Below, in pieces: positions 21,553 through 30,653 of a stretch of DNA of 64,000 nt. The position numbers were made by a program, and so were the translations under genes. How positions within the stretch are numbered: the stretch's first letter is position 1; each line of letters starts with the position of its first letter. The notes below the pieces were generated by a model. It was not told the DNA's origin, did no database searches, and saw nothing but the letters and a program-made list of their open reading frames with translations. Origin of the DNA: Streptococcus oralis (lineage in GTDB: Bacteria > Bacillota > Bacilli > Lactobacillales > Streptococcaceae); contig NZ_QEWJ01000005.1 in the NCBI RefSeq assembly GCF_004127215.1, positions 62,001 to 126,000 on the forward strand, written 5' to 3'.

Positions 21553-21775
21553 ACTGATAGGTCACCACCATAAAAACGAGGAGCAATACAAACAAGGCTA
21601 TGCTAATCAAGAGAGTTAAAACTTTTACCAAGCGATTGCTCTGCCAGTAGCCTGGTTTTCCGATATTGCTGGTCGCATCCATGGAAAAGAGTTGGCTTTG
21701 GCGAGGTTGGATGAGAATCAGGACAATCAAGGCGACGGCTAGGATTATTCCTACAATCATCAAAACTTCCATCAT
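21551..21775 (-). CDS. asp5: Accessory Sec system protein Asp5 (SecG-like)
   Basis: A 74-residue membrane protein with two hydrophobic helices (about 4-22 and 51-71) joined by a loop containing QPRQSQLFSMDATSNIGK, a SecG-type topology. In S. gordonii, asp4 and asp5 follow the accessory Sec genes and encode SecE/SecG-like partners of SecY2. The position here, last gene of the locus and 3 bp after asp4, supports Asp5 over the housekeeping SecG. Confidence 0.82.
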   Translation of the reverse strand: MMEVLMIVGIILAVALIVLILIQPRQSQLFSMDATSNIGKPGYWQSNRLVKVLTLLISIALFVLLLVFMVVTYQ

Positions 21776-21778
21776 GTC

Positions 21779-21958
21779 TCACCTCAAGATTCCTAATAAT
21801 GTAAAGATCAGGCTAATAAGGATGAGCAAGCCAAGTAAAATAGAGAAAGTTTTACTGATCTTTTCTCCTTGGCTAGGCTTTTCTTTCTTAAGAGCTCCTT
21901 GCTTTAACTCTTCCATGCGTCCTTCGACATCCTTGTAAAATAGATCTTTTTTTGTCAT
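21779..21958 (-). CDS. asp4: Accessory Sec system protein Asp4 (SecE-like)
   Basis: A 59-residue protein, MTKKDLFYKDVEGRMEELKQ, with a charged N-terminal half and one C-terminal transmembrane helix (about 36-57), resembling SecE. The start is the ATG at 21958, preceded by a strong AGGAGG; an in-frame extension upstream would include that site. It is expected to form the accessory translocon with SecY2 and Asp5. Confidence 0.82.
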   Translation of the reverse strand: MTKKDLFYKDVEGRMEELKQGALKKEKPSQGEKISKTFSILLGLLILISLIFTLLGILR

Positions 21959-22187
21959 ACTTCCTCCTAATAACAAACGTACTACTCAATATATCTAAAT
22001 CGAGAAAGGAAAAAACTGAGTCAAGTGCTTCCATCAACTTCAGCCAAACAGCTAGACTAGTGCTAAAACTAGAAACTCACATAGCTGTTGGCATATTTTA
22101 TTAGACTAGTCTACTTCTGGGACTGCCTATGTGACTCCGTCGATCCTGCCCTAGATTTACATTGTAAATTGTCATCTGATTCTCTTT
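21959..22187. other. Non-coding gap where gtfA-gtfB are normally found
   Basis: About 230 bp between secA2 and asp4. It contains short palindromes (TAGACTAGTCTA near 22103-22114, ATTTACATTGTAAAT near 22154-22168) but no open reading frame and no recognisable remnant of gtfA or gtfB. In S. gordonii and pneumococcus these two genes lie at this end of the locus, next to secA2. Confidence 0.7.
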
Positions 22188-24560
22188 TTATGGAAAATGA
22201 GTAAGAATCTTCCCTTTGGGCGTTACTTCCACAATCCCCATGAGGAGATTTCGGACCATATCTGTACGGATTTGTTGCTTCATGGTTTCAAATCCAGCAT
22301 AGGCCTCCTGATAGTACTCCACGATAGGGTTCTTTTGAGAAGCCGACTGGCTCCCAATCGCTAGACTGAGTTGGTGCAGATAGTCGACTTGCTCAACCCA
22401 ATTGTCATCAATCGCCTTGAGCATGGATATTCTCAGAAAAGAGTCATAGAGTTGGTGAGGTTGGAGGACTTTCTTTTTAGCTGTGATTTCTTTGGCTATT
22501 ATTTCCTCTAGTAAACCCCGAATCTGATTCGCATCGGACAGGTTCAAATTAGCTGGTAATTCTCTCATCCCAAAGCTAATATTGGTCACGATGAAGTGAA
22601 AGAGCTCTTGGGGACTGCTATAGGTTTTTTCTGAGATTTGTTTGATATAGTCTGCCAGTATGTCCTCAAGGATATGTTCTAGATCACGGCTCCCATCTAG
22701 CAAGCGATCTCTTTCTTTATAGACCATTTGGCGCTGAATATTGACGCTTTCCGCATACTCTAAAGTTTGTCTGCGTGCAGAGCGACTGGCACTATCACTA
22801 GCCTCTTGGGCTTTTCTGACGAGATTGCGGTACTTACTAGCCTTGAGTAGGTTGGGTTTCCTGATGTCCTCTACTTGATAGTCTTGATACAGGTCATGAA
22901 CCCAAGACGGCCCAAACTTTTTGATCACATCATCTTCAAGCGACACGAAAAATTGAGACATACCTGGATCGCCCTGACGGCCAGATCGCCCTCTGATTTG
23001 CAGGTCAATCCGTTGGCTCTCCATTCGCTCGGTACCAATCACTATCAAACCACCCAACTCTGCGACGCCTGGACCGAGTTTGATATCTGTGCCTCGACCT
23101 GCCATAGAAGTTGCAACAGTCACTGCCCCCATCTGACCAGACTCTGCGATGATTTGGGCTTCACGCGCTGCATGATTGGCATTGAGGACATTGTGGGAAA
23201 TCCCTTCTCGCAAGAGCAAGGATGAGTATAGCTGGGACATTTCAACAGACCCTACAAAGACCAGGAGTGGATTGCCTTTGGAGTGATAGGTCTTGATTGC
23301 TTCAAGAGAAGCATACACTTTCTCAGGAAGGGTTACATAGAGATTGTCAGGATGGTCAATCCGCCTTATCGGGCGATTGGTCGGGATGCGAATGACAGAC
23401 ATGTTGTAGGTTTCGAAAAATTCTTTTTCTGCCACCTTTCCCGTCCCTGTCATGCCTGAGATTTTGCGAAACATCTTAAAGAGACTCTGATAGGTGATAG
23501 AAGCCATGGCTCTGGTTTCAGGAGAGAGTTTCACATGTTCCTTAGCTTCGATGGCTTGATGGAGACCACCTTGAAGTTTGGTCATTTCCATCAAGCGCCC
23601 TGTTCCCTTGTCTAACAAGATCATCTCCTGACCTCGAATCAGATAGTCCTTGTCCTTGGTAAAGAGCGTGTGGGCTCTGAGAGCATAGACTAGATGCCGA
23701 ACATAAGTTGCATACTCTTCCTTGTAGAGATGGTCGATCCCTAGGAATCCTTCAACCGTATGAGCTCCCTTTCGGGTCAACCAAACTTGGTCTTTTTCTT
23801 CCTTGTAGATGTAGTCTTCTCCCTGAACCAAGGTCGTCACTAGGGTATCAATCATCCCATAATAGTTAGACTGGACGCGGGGAGACCCTGCGATGATCAA
23901 GGGGGTTTGAGCACTATCGAGTAGAATGTCATCGATCTCATCGATAATGACATAGTTAAAGGGAGGCAGGAACTTCCCCTCACTAGTAGAAGCAAGATTG
24001 TCATTGAGATAGTCAAATCCCAGTACACTATTAGTCGTGTAGACGATATCTGAGGTGTAGATTTTTCTTTTCTCTGCGGCAGTCAAGTCCTCTTTTGGAT
24101 CCTCTGAAAAGGGCAGACCGACAGTTAGACCTAAAAATTGGTAGACCGGTCCCATTTCTTCTGCATCTCGTTTAGCTAGATAGTCATTGGTCGTGATCAG
24201 CATACTGCCTTTACCCGTTAGAGCATTGAGGTAGAGGGGCATGGTTGCAGTCAGGGTCTTGCCTTCACCCGTATTCATCTCAGCCACATTTCCTTGGTGG
24301 ATCACAATGGCACCCATGACCTGCACATCATAAGGAAAGAGACCTAAGACACGTTTGTCTGCCTCACGTACAAGGGCATAGGCTTCTACCAACAGCTCAT
24401 CCAAGGATTCTCCTTGGGCAAGACGCTGGCGAAATTCCTCTGTCTTGGCAGCCATTTCCCCATCACTGAGAGCAGCCATCTCTTCTTTGAGGTCATTGAT
24501 TTGGCTTAACAGTTTCTTGACCCTTCTCAGCTGTCTTTCCTGATAAAAATGATTAAACAC
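22188..24560 (-). CDS. secA2: Accessory Sec ATPase SecA2
   Basis: Motor ATPase that exports the glycosylated adhesin. About 790 residues. SecA motifs: MATGEGKT-like [12 protein letters not shown] (Walker A), [24 protein letters not shown] (DEAD-type box), [15 protein letters not shown], and the IGTER / [13 protein letters not shown] motif VI. It is shorter than SecA1 and lacks its cysteine-rich zinc-binding C-terminus. The start is uncertain: a GTG at 24560 has GAGGAGG six bases upstream, while an ATG at 24566 has the site too close. It overlaps asp3 by a few bases. Confidence 0.93.
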   Translation of the reverse strand: MFNHFYQERQLRRVKKLLSQINDLKEEMAALSDGEMAAKTEEFRQRLAQGESLDELLVEAYALVREADKRVLGLFPYDVQVMGAIVIHQGNVAEMNTGEGKTLTATMPLYLNALTGKGSMLITTNDYLAKRDAEEMGPVYQFLGLTVGLPFSEDPKEDLTAAEKRKIYTSDIVYTTNSVLGFDYLNDNLASTSEGKFLPPFNYVIIDEIDDILLDSAQTPLIIAGSPRVQSNYYGMIDTLVTTLVQGEDYIYKEEKDQVWLTRKGAHTVEGFLGIDHLYKEEYATYVRHLVYALRAHTLFTKDKDYLIRGQEMILLDKGTGRLMEMTKLQGGLHQAIEAKEHVKLSPETRAMASITYQSLFKMFRKISGMTGTGKVAEKEFFETYNMSVIRIPTNRPIRRIDHPDNLYVTLPEKVYASLEAIKTYHSKGNPLLVFVGSVEMSQLYSSLLLREGISHNVLNANHAAREAQIIAESGQMGAVTVATSMAGRGTDIKLGPGVAELGGLIVIGTERMESQRIDLQIRGRSGRQGDPGMSQFFVSLEDDVIKKFGPSWVHDLYQDYQVEDIRKPNLLKASKYRNLVRKAQEASDSASRSARRQTLEYAESVNIQRQMVYKERDRLLDGSRDLEHILEDILADYIKQISEKTYSSPQELFHFIVTNISFGMRELPANLNLSDANQIRGLLEEIIAKEITAKKKVLQPHQLYDSFLRISMLKAIDDNWVEQVDYLHQLSLAIGSQSASQKNPIVEYYQEAYAGFETMKQQIRTDMVRNLLMGIVEVTPKGKILTHFP

Positions 24561-24993
24561 CAGCATCCTCCTCAATATAAAACGAAGCAAAATCAAGAGC
24601 CTCAAATCCTGCACTAATCAAGGAAAGTCGATACGTATAGGCCGTCTCAGGGTAGGTAAAAGTAAAGGAAAATTGCCTTTCAATCTTCTCCTCGACGATT
24701 TCCTCATAACGGTTTAAGAAGGTCAGTTTGATGTAAAGGCCATTAGCTGGTTGAACTCGCATCTTCATAGATAGGCGGTAGGTGTGATTTTTCTTGAGAA
24801 GAGGAAGACTCGGCTGACTTCTGGTGGCCTGATAGTTGACACTGGAAAACCAGGTTTTAAGGGTTTCTCCTGAAGCTAGTAAAGGGTTTTTTAGTGTGAC
24901 ACGGCCATCTTTATGATAGACAATCTGGCTACCATAAAGATAAGTGGCTCCCATCTCGCCCCACCTAATATCTTCTCTCTTGATGATAATCAT
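24553..24993 (-). CDS. asp3: Accessory Sec system protein Asp3
   Basis: A 146-residue cytoplasmic protein that binds Asp1/Asp2 and, in S. gordonii, the unfolded adhesin. It begins [22 protein letters not shown] and has a beta-rich carbohydrate-binding-like fold pattern ([20 protein letters not shown]). It has no signal peptide. Its start overlaps the asp2 stop by 4 bp and its end overlaps secA2. Confidence 0.92.
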   Translation of the reverse strand: MIIIKREDIRWGEMGATYLYGSQIVYHKDGRVTLKNPLLASGETLKTWFSSVNYQATRSQPSLPLLKKNHTYRLSMKMRVQPANGLYIKLTFLNRYEEIVEEKIERQFSFTFTYPETAYTYRLSLISAGFEALDFASFYIEEDAGV

Positions 24994-26519
24994 GTCTCAC
25001 CTCTTCCGTATTCTTCTAGTATCATCTTGTAAAAATGAATAAACCAGGCAACGTTTGTACCTGTGTCATCATTGTGTCGACCTGCGGTTCCTTTGGACAA
25101 GATCTTGGCTCCTGTCTGACAAAGTGTCTCCACTAGCTGGTCATAGGCACCACTATCCATATCCTCGTCTTTCATGTAAGAAAGACCAAAGGTCGTCTGG
25201 GAAAAATCAGCTTTTTTAAATCGGGTCCAAAAGCGCTGATCCAATTCCTTCATGTCTTTTAGGCTCACTCCTCCTGTCTGAAGGTGCAAGACATCAAAGC
25301 TGGTCGGGAAAACTCCTGGCGCTTCTAGTCGGCCCCTCTTTGCGATGGTCCCTAGATTTGTCAGAGGTTTTCCTACTACGATTCCTTTGGGTTCAAAGTA
25401 GGATCCATAATAGAGCGCTGGGAAGGTTCCCATGGATAGTCCAGATAAGATCAAGTCACTTCTATCTAAACCTAGATAGTCTAAATAGTACTGGATGGTT
25501 GCTTGAATCTTATCTTCCAATTCCTCAGTTCCTAGGTAAAAGGCTCCTCCTTCTAATCGGGGGTCCGAAAAGAGGAGAAAAGGGCATTGGAGATTCTTCA
25601 TCATCCAGTAACCCTCAAAGCCTTCCGCGGGACGGTAACCTGAAAAATAGACTGCTAGAGGAGGTTTGAAATCCCCCGGGTGAAAGAAATAGTTAATTTC
25701 CTCACGTTTTTTGTCATGCAGGATATTGCCTCCGAGAACAAATTTTCCAAACTGTTTCCGGCTCCAGCGTTGGTGGAGATTGCCGATGTTGACTTTTCCC
25801 TGACCACGCGCTTCAAGAGAAATACTCAGATAAGCGTCATAGTCTTGTTCTACAATGACTGCTTGGGCAAAGTCTGCTTCCTCTAGGAGGATTTCCTGGC
25901 TAATCTCTGAGATAGATCCTGCTGGGAATTTTCGCAAACGCAGGCGCAAGTCTACCGTCTCAGTCTTTTCATATTCGAGCCAGAGTTCGATTGGAGAGTG
26001 GGCTTGGGCAAACTGATTATAGGCCCAAGAGGTTAGCTGGGTATAGTTCTTGCCAAAATCACCTTCCAGCTCCAGATACTCAAATCCTTGATAAGAGGCA
26101 GATCCTTGAAAACTCGGATGAATCCGTATCGCAGCCGGACTCAGCTTGTCCCCATAACCACCTTCAAAGAGGGAGGTGGAAAGGTCTCGAACAAAGCCCT
26201 GTCGGTCTGACAGGTCCATCGCTTGCATGCAGTGCTGTTTTATGAGGTCCTGAATGTTTTTATCTTGACTTACAAACTGTTCTGGATAGAAAACCGTATA
26301 GGGTTCCAAGCTAGATGAAAAAGGCAGTAAATCTCCTAGATAAGCTCCATCCGTAAGAATGACAGCATGAAAGTGCTCTAGGTCATTCTCATCCATGATT
26401 TTCTGGATAGCAGACGGTGTATTTGGAAGAACATGATACCAGTCTAGTTGGGCTGGTAGGGCAAGTGTATCTCGCCAATCCTCTGGACCGATTTGCAAAA
26501 TATTATATTTCTTTTCCAT
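24990..26519 (-). CDS. asp2: Accessory Sec system protein Asp2 (GlcNAc O-acetyltransferase and export factor)
   Basis: Works in export and, in S. gordonii, acetylates GlcNAc on the adhesin. The 509-residue protein has an alpha/beta-hydrolase-like C-terminal half. The nucleophile elbow is SGLSMGTFPALYYG near residue 360, and a candidate catalytic histidine is in KGTAGRHNDDTG near residue 482. The serine of GLSMG and this histidine correspond to the published catalytic positions as I remember them. It overlaps asp1 by 17 bp and asp3 by 4 bp. Confidence 0.93.
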   Translation of the reverse strand: MEKKYNILQIGPEDWRDTLALPAQLDWYHVLPNTPSAIQKIMDENDLEHFHAVILTDGAYLGDLLPFSSSLEPYTVFYPEQFVSQDKNIQDLIKQHCMQAMDLSDRQGFVRDLSTSLFEGGYGDKLSPAAIRIHPSFQGSASYQGFEYLELEGDFGKNYTQLTSWAYNQFAQAHSPIELWLEYEKTETVDLRLRLRKFPAGSISEISQEILLEEADFAQAVIVEQDYDAYLSISLEARGQGKVNIGNLHQRWSRKQFGKFVLGGNILHDKKREEINYFFHPGDFKPPLAVYFSGYRPAEGFEGYWMMKNLQCPFLLFSDPRLEGGAFYLGTEELEDKIQATIQYYLDYLGLDRSDLILSGLSMGTFPALYYGSYFEPKGIVVGKPLTNLGTIAKRGRLEAPGVFPTSFDVLHLQTGGVSLKDMKELDQRFWTRFKKADFSQTTFGLSYMKDEDMDSGAYDQLVETLCQTGAKILSKGTAGRHNDDTGTNVAWFIHFYKMILEEYGRGET

Positions 26520-28086
26520 AAGTCACCTCCTCCAACCACTTTTCTAGCTTGATCAGGAATTGCTCCCCAGTGTGTTCCTTTATCTTTTCAATCGAATGAA
26601 TCAGGGAGTCGTTCCATACTTGCAGGCTGTCGAGATAGTAATGAGCAGCTTGCGCAAAGTCCGCAATATTTTCCAACAGATAACCATTCTTCTTATGGCT
26701 GACATACTCTGTTTTGACCCTGTTGATTTGAGGGATGCCAGCACTGATTCCCGCTATCTGGGTATAAAGGAGAGGCTGACTGTTCAGATCGACAATCAAA
26801 CGAACAAATTCCAACTGCTTGATTAACTCCGACTCATCCTTCATATTGACAAACGAATAGCGCATGGCCTGATGGCGATTATCCTCAAGCGGATTTTCAG
26901 CTCCTTGGTAATCTACTTCCTTCTCCAGTTCCTGATTTTTAAACCGCTCTGCGACCATCTCTGCAACTCGTGTTTCCAAATGCTTCATTTCTTCTTGATC
27001 GGTAGCAAAGGCTCCAAAGACCAGCTCTGTATCCTTATTTTCAGAAAGGAAATGCAAGACCTGATAGAGAGCTTGGTCATCTATCCCCTGCTCAAAGTCA
27101 AGTTGATAGTAGAGGAGCGACTCTTTTCGAGTCTGGCTCTTTCCCAACTCCAAGCGGGTATCAAAAGGCGATAAATGATGGAACTTCTCTGCTTGTTCTG
27201 GAAAGTCAGATTGAGCCAAGCGCAAGGTGTCCTCCCTATCAACCAGAACTAGGTCCACCTTAGGCAACAAATCCGCCAACTGAGGTAGTTGCTCTTGAGG
27301 ATTTCGTCCGATAAAAAGACTGAGAACCTTAGTAGTTTGGCGAGGCAATCGATCTACAAGGAAAGCATTGTGGTGATCACAAGCAGGCAGAAAATAGACT
27401 GCTTCTTCCTCTGGGAGTTGAGCCAATCTCTTCTCAAAAAACTCAGCAATCAATTCTCCCATATCTCTGTAAGTCTCTTTTTGGAAGCGAAAAGCAAAGA
27501 TAGGATTGACCTCGATACGCCCCCCATCGTGCAAGTGCTCTCTAAACTGCCACAGTCCCTTGGGATTGAGGTAGTCTTGGTAGATAGCCTGACCATCTTC
27601 GTAGTAAATCACACTGGAGACCAGCCCCCGATCATCCATCAGGTAGTTGGCAGACAAAAACCCATTTTCCTTGAAATACTGAATCGTACTGATGAAGCCT
27701 TCAATCCCATGCTCCACCTGAGCATAGGGCTTGCCATTCCTCAAAACTAAAATGGTAAAGGGACTGTAAACAAACTCGCAGTCCTCTTCCCACTCAATAT
27801 CTCTGACCTGCAAGACCTGCGGTCGAATCTCGTGAAAATCCTGCAATTCATCAAAAAGGGAATCGACCTGTGCTTCTAAAATACCTTGACGATGGAGAAA
27901 ATAGCGCAGATGAGGCTGATAGGACAGGAGGAGGACCTGAGCAGGAATTCCTTGGCGCTGCATCAGACGAATCTGATTGAAGGTATCATCAAATTCTAGC
28001 TTAAAATGAGAAAAATACCAAGGTGTCAAATCGGCATGCCAGGGACGCTCCTTGCCATACCAAGCTGGGATAAAATAATACATCAA
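26503..28086 (-). CDS. asp1: Accessory Sec system protein Asp1
   Basis: A 527-residue GT-B-like protein that has lost catalytic function in characterised homologues. It acts as a chaperone/adaptor, forming the Asp1-Asp2-Asp3 complex that hands the glycoprotein to SecA2. It starts MMYYFIPAWYGKERPWHAD, typical of Asp1, and contains the NPIFAFRFQKETYRDMGELI region. It lies 6 bp after secY2. Confidence 0.92.
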   Translation of the reverse strand: MMYYFIPAWYGKERPWHADLTPWYFSHFKLEFDDTFNQIRLMQRQGIPAQVLLLSYQPHLRYFLHRQGILEAQVDSLFDELQDFHEIRPQVLQVRDIEWEEDCEFVYSPFTILVLRNGKPYAQVEHGIEGFISTIQYFKENGFLSANYLMDDRGLVSSVIYYEDGQAIYQDYLNPKGLWQFREHLHDGGRIEVNPIFAFRFQKETYRDMGELIAEFFEKRLAQLPEEEAVYFLPACDHHNAFLVDRLPRQTTKVLSLFIGRNPQEQLPQLADLLPKVDLVLVDREDTLRLAQSDFPEQAEKFHHLSPFDTRLELGKSQTRKESLLYYQLDFEQGIDDQALYQVLHFLSENKDTELVFGAFATDQEEMKHLETRVAEMVAERFKNQELEKEVDYQGAENPLEDNRHQAMRYSFVNMKDESELIKQLEFVRLIVDLNSQPLLYTQIAGISAGIPQINRVKTEYVSHKKNGYLLENIADFAQAAHYYLDSLQVWNDSLIHSIEKIKEHTGEQFLIKLEKWLEEVTYGKEI

Positions 28087-28092
28087 AACCTC

Positions 28093-29310
28093 CTAAAATA
28101 GTGGCTGATACCTTTCATTTAGTCTGAGCGCCTGCAATTCGTCGTGAATCGTAAAGAGCATACCACTCAAAATTAAAAAGAGCCCGGGAATCATACTAAC
28201 TTTTAACAAACCCTCATCCTGCAAGACAAACAACATTGGAAGCCCTGCCAAGGTAACATTAAAAACGCCACCTATCAGAGCAAATCGTAGAACCAAGCGA
28301 TTGATAAAGCGACTGGTATCCTCACCAGGATAGACTCCGTAAATGTAATCTCCCGATTGCTTCATCCGATCTGCAATCTGTTGACCACTCACATTGACAA
28401 AGGCAAAGGCAATGCTAAAGACAAAGAGGATAAGGATATAGGCATAGATCCATAAGGGTTTTCCCATAGCATACTGCTCCAGTATAGCAGAGTAGAGAGG
28501 ATTGCCCTTATCCAGATATTGAAGTAAAATCAAGAGATAAGAAGGTAAACCCATGAGACTCATAACATACATATAAGGCATGCCTCCCGCAGGATTGAGC
28601 ATGATCTCCAAATACGAATAGCGTTTAAAGCGAGAATGGAGGCCAATTTTGTTAATAGGGACACGGTATCTTGCCCGATAAAACAAAACGACTAGGTAGG
28701 TAAAAATCAGCCCAAGCACCAGCAAAAGGAAAAGTATCCAAGGGGAGACTTTATAAACTTGGATCGACTGGATAATATCCTGTGGGAGAGAAGCCACCAT
28801 ACTCGCAAGGAGAATAACGACAGGGCCTCCAACTCCGATAGTCGCATTAATGTCCGACAACCAAACTAAGAAGAAGGTCCCCGCAACCAAGAGACTGGTA
28901 TTGAGGAGAAAGACCAAGAAAGGATTGTAGGGAGCTTGGACAGGAAGGTTTGTAGTCAAGGCCAAGGCCTGAATCAAGGCAATTCCTAGCGTCAAGTACA
29001 TTTTTCTTCTATCCTGAACCTCTGAAGGAACAGAGTTTAGACCCAGTTTCTTTGAAAAGGAAAAGGCCTGCCACAAGATCATAGCTGACATCCAAGGTGA
29101 AAGCCCGATGGAAAAGAGAGAGAGTGTGCGAAGATTTCCACCAGTCAGGGCTACTGAAAAGTCCAGATAGGCTGCACTTCCTCCGAGAAAATTTCGACTA
29201 TTGAGGTCAACAAAGGGAAGAGCGATACGACTTCCGAGCACATAAATAAAGAGCAAAAACAGGGTACCTATCCCTTTTTTTACTGCAATTGATGAAATTA
29301 ACTTTCTCAC
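28093..29310 (-). CDS. secY2: Accessory Sec translocon channel SecY2
   Basis: A 405-residue multi-spanning membrane protein with about ten hydrophobic helices. It starts with a basic [20 protein letters not shown] segment, and the first periplasmic loop is short, as in SecY2. The cytoplasmic loops have diverged from SecY ([17 protein letters not shown]). It follows the glycosyltransferase genes after about 90 bp, suggesting one long transcript down to asp5. Confidence 0.94.
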   Translation of the reverse strand: MRKLISSIAVKKGIGTLFLLFIYVLGSRIALPFVDLNSRNFLGGSAAYLDFSVALTGGNLRTLSLFSIGLSPWMSAMILWQAFSFSKKLGLNSVPSEVQDRRKMYLTLGIALIQALALTTNLPVQAPYNPFLVFLLNTSLLVAGTFFLVWLSDINATIGVGGPVVILLASMVASLPQDIIQSIQVYKVSPWILFLLLVLGLIFTYLVVLFYRARYRVPINKIGLHSRFKRYSYLEIMLNPAGGMPYMYVMSLMGLPSYLLILLQYLDKGNPLYSAILEQYAMGKPLWIYAYILILFVFSIAFAFVNVSGQQIADRMKQSGDYIYGVYPGEDTSRFINRLVLRFALIGGVFNVTLAGLPMLFVLQDEGLLKVSMIPGLFLILSGMLFTIHDELQALRLNERYQPLF

Positions 29311-29400
29311 TAACTCCTCCTTGTTCTTTTTTATCTTTCTATCATCATGTTATACGGAACCAATCCAGCACTTCTCTCTTAGCCCTTTTAAATCCTTATC

Positions 29401-30633
29401 TCAGTCTTGCTGAGATTTCTCCTCCAGATAAGCCTTCAGAGCTACTACCATTTCTTCCGGTCTTTCTGCTGAGAAAATACCTGCATAGGCACTCTCAGCC
29501 AGTTCTTGAGCTTTGGTATTCTCAAAAGTCAAGAGTGGTTTATCAAAGCGTGAAACATAGTCATAAACGACACTTAGTTTTTTATCATGGTTAATATCGA
29601 GGTAGACATCTGCCTGCTGAATCAGTCTCTCAACCAAGAGGGGAAAGGTGTTGGGATAGAGGGTAACATTTTCAAAACGCGATAAGAGCATGAGTTCAGG
29701 TGCCATCATCGTATAGGCTGCAATGTAGAAATGCACCTTAGGCAGGGCTTGAACGAGATAATCGATTTTCTCTAGACACCAAGAATTAGTTAGGGTGACA
29801 CAAGTCATCACTGGCTGGTAAACTGCGACTGGATAGGCAAGGCCAGCCTGACGCCATTTCTCAGTGATGGTAGACCACTCCATCAGATGATAGTGCCACC
29901 AAATCTCACGCAAACGCCCAACCGAATAAGTGTTCCAAGGCTTGTCTGGAGATAGATAATGCAAGATTGCCGGCAGAGGCTCCAGAGGAATATCGAAGAT
30001 AAATTCATGTCCATGTAAGGCAGCCCCACTGTCAAAGCCTATCTGGAAATTATAGCAATGGTCTAAAGGAATGTAGCTGTCTTGAAAGAGCATATTGAGA
30101 ATGGACTGGTCTCCCTCACTCACATGCTGGTGTTCTCGATCAGTCAGCTCAACTAGCTTTTGTCTTACAGCTTCTGCTCGCCATTTCTTGTTATTGATCA
30201 AGAGAACACCTGCATTAAAGCCAATCCCAGCTCCAAAACAAGATGCTGCTGCAGCCAGATAGTTGTCTCCCAAGTCCATTTCAAAGAGAGGTGTCAAATC
30301 AGCCGTCACTACCAGATCACTGTCCAAGTAAAGAACCTTGTCCTCTTCGACAAAATCAGGGATAAAATAACGGGCAAAGGTCATGTGATTGATATGGGGC
30401 AATTTGTTGCTCCAATTCATCTGAAACTGGGGACCAAGCATCTTGACATCCACCAGATCGCCACCCATTTGCTGTAATTTAGGTCTGAGGGCACTGAACC
30501 ACTCTTTAGGAATATCTTGGTTAAAGATATAGACCTTGACATGGCTGTTATGGTAGCAGAGAGACTTGAGCGCCGTTTCAATCTGGCGAATGTAGGCATA
30601 ATCTCCTGCGAAAATAACAGAATGTTCTTTCAT
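29401..30633 (-). CDS. GT8-family glycosyltransferase with a GtfB-like C-terminal module
   Basis: Predicted to add a sugar to the adhesin glycan in the cytoplasm. From the ATG at 30633 (AAAGGAGAG site) it has 410 residues. A GT8 domain (about 1-275) carries the DxD motif in LYLDSDLVV near residue 104 and the acceptor/donor segment HYLSPDKPWNTYS. The C-terminal module (about 285-405) reads TLTNSWCLEKI...VYLDINHDKK...LLTFENTKA, also found in three neighbours. Donor sugar unknown. It overlaps or abuts the previous glycosyltransferase gene. Confidence 0.85.
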   Translation of the reverse strand: MKEHSVIFAGDYAYIRQIETALKSLCYHNSHVKVYIFNQDIPKEWFSALRPKLQQMGGDLVDVKMLGPQFQMNWSNKLPHINHMTFARYFIPDFVEEDKVLYLDSDLVVTADLTPLFEMDLGDNYLAAAASCFGAGIGFNAGVLLINNKKWRAEAVRQKLVELTDREHQHVSEGDQSILNMLFQDSYIPLDHCYNFQIGFDSGAALHGHEFIFDIPLEPLPAILHYLSPDKPWNTYSVGRLREIWWHYHLMEWSTITEKWRQAGLAYPVAVYQPVMTCVTLTNSWCLEKIDYLVQALPKVHFYIAAYTMMAPELMLLSRFENVTLYPNTFPLLVERLIQQADVYLDINHDKKLSVVYDYVSRFDKPLLTFENTKAQELAESAYAGIFSAERPEEMVVALKAYLEEKSQQD

Positions 30634-30653
30634 TCTCTCTCCTTTATGTAACA

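Noticed and set aside
21551-21775. Housekeeping SecG
   Set aside because: The topology fits SecG, but its position last in the accessory Sec locus right after Asp4 favours Asp5. The housekeeping gene should be elsewhere.
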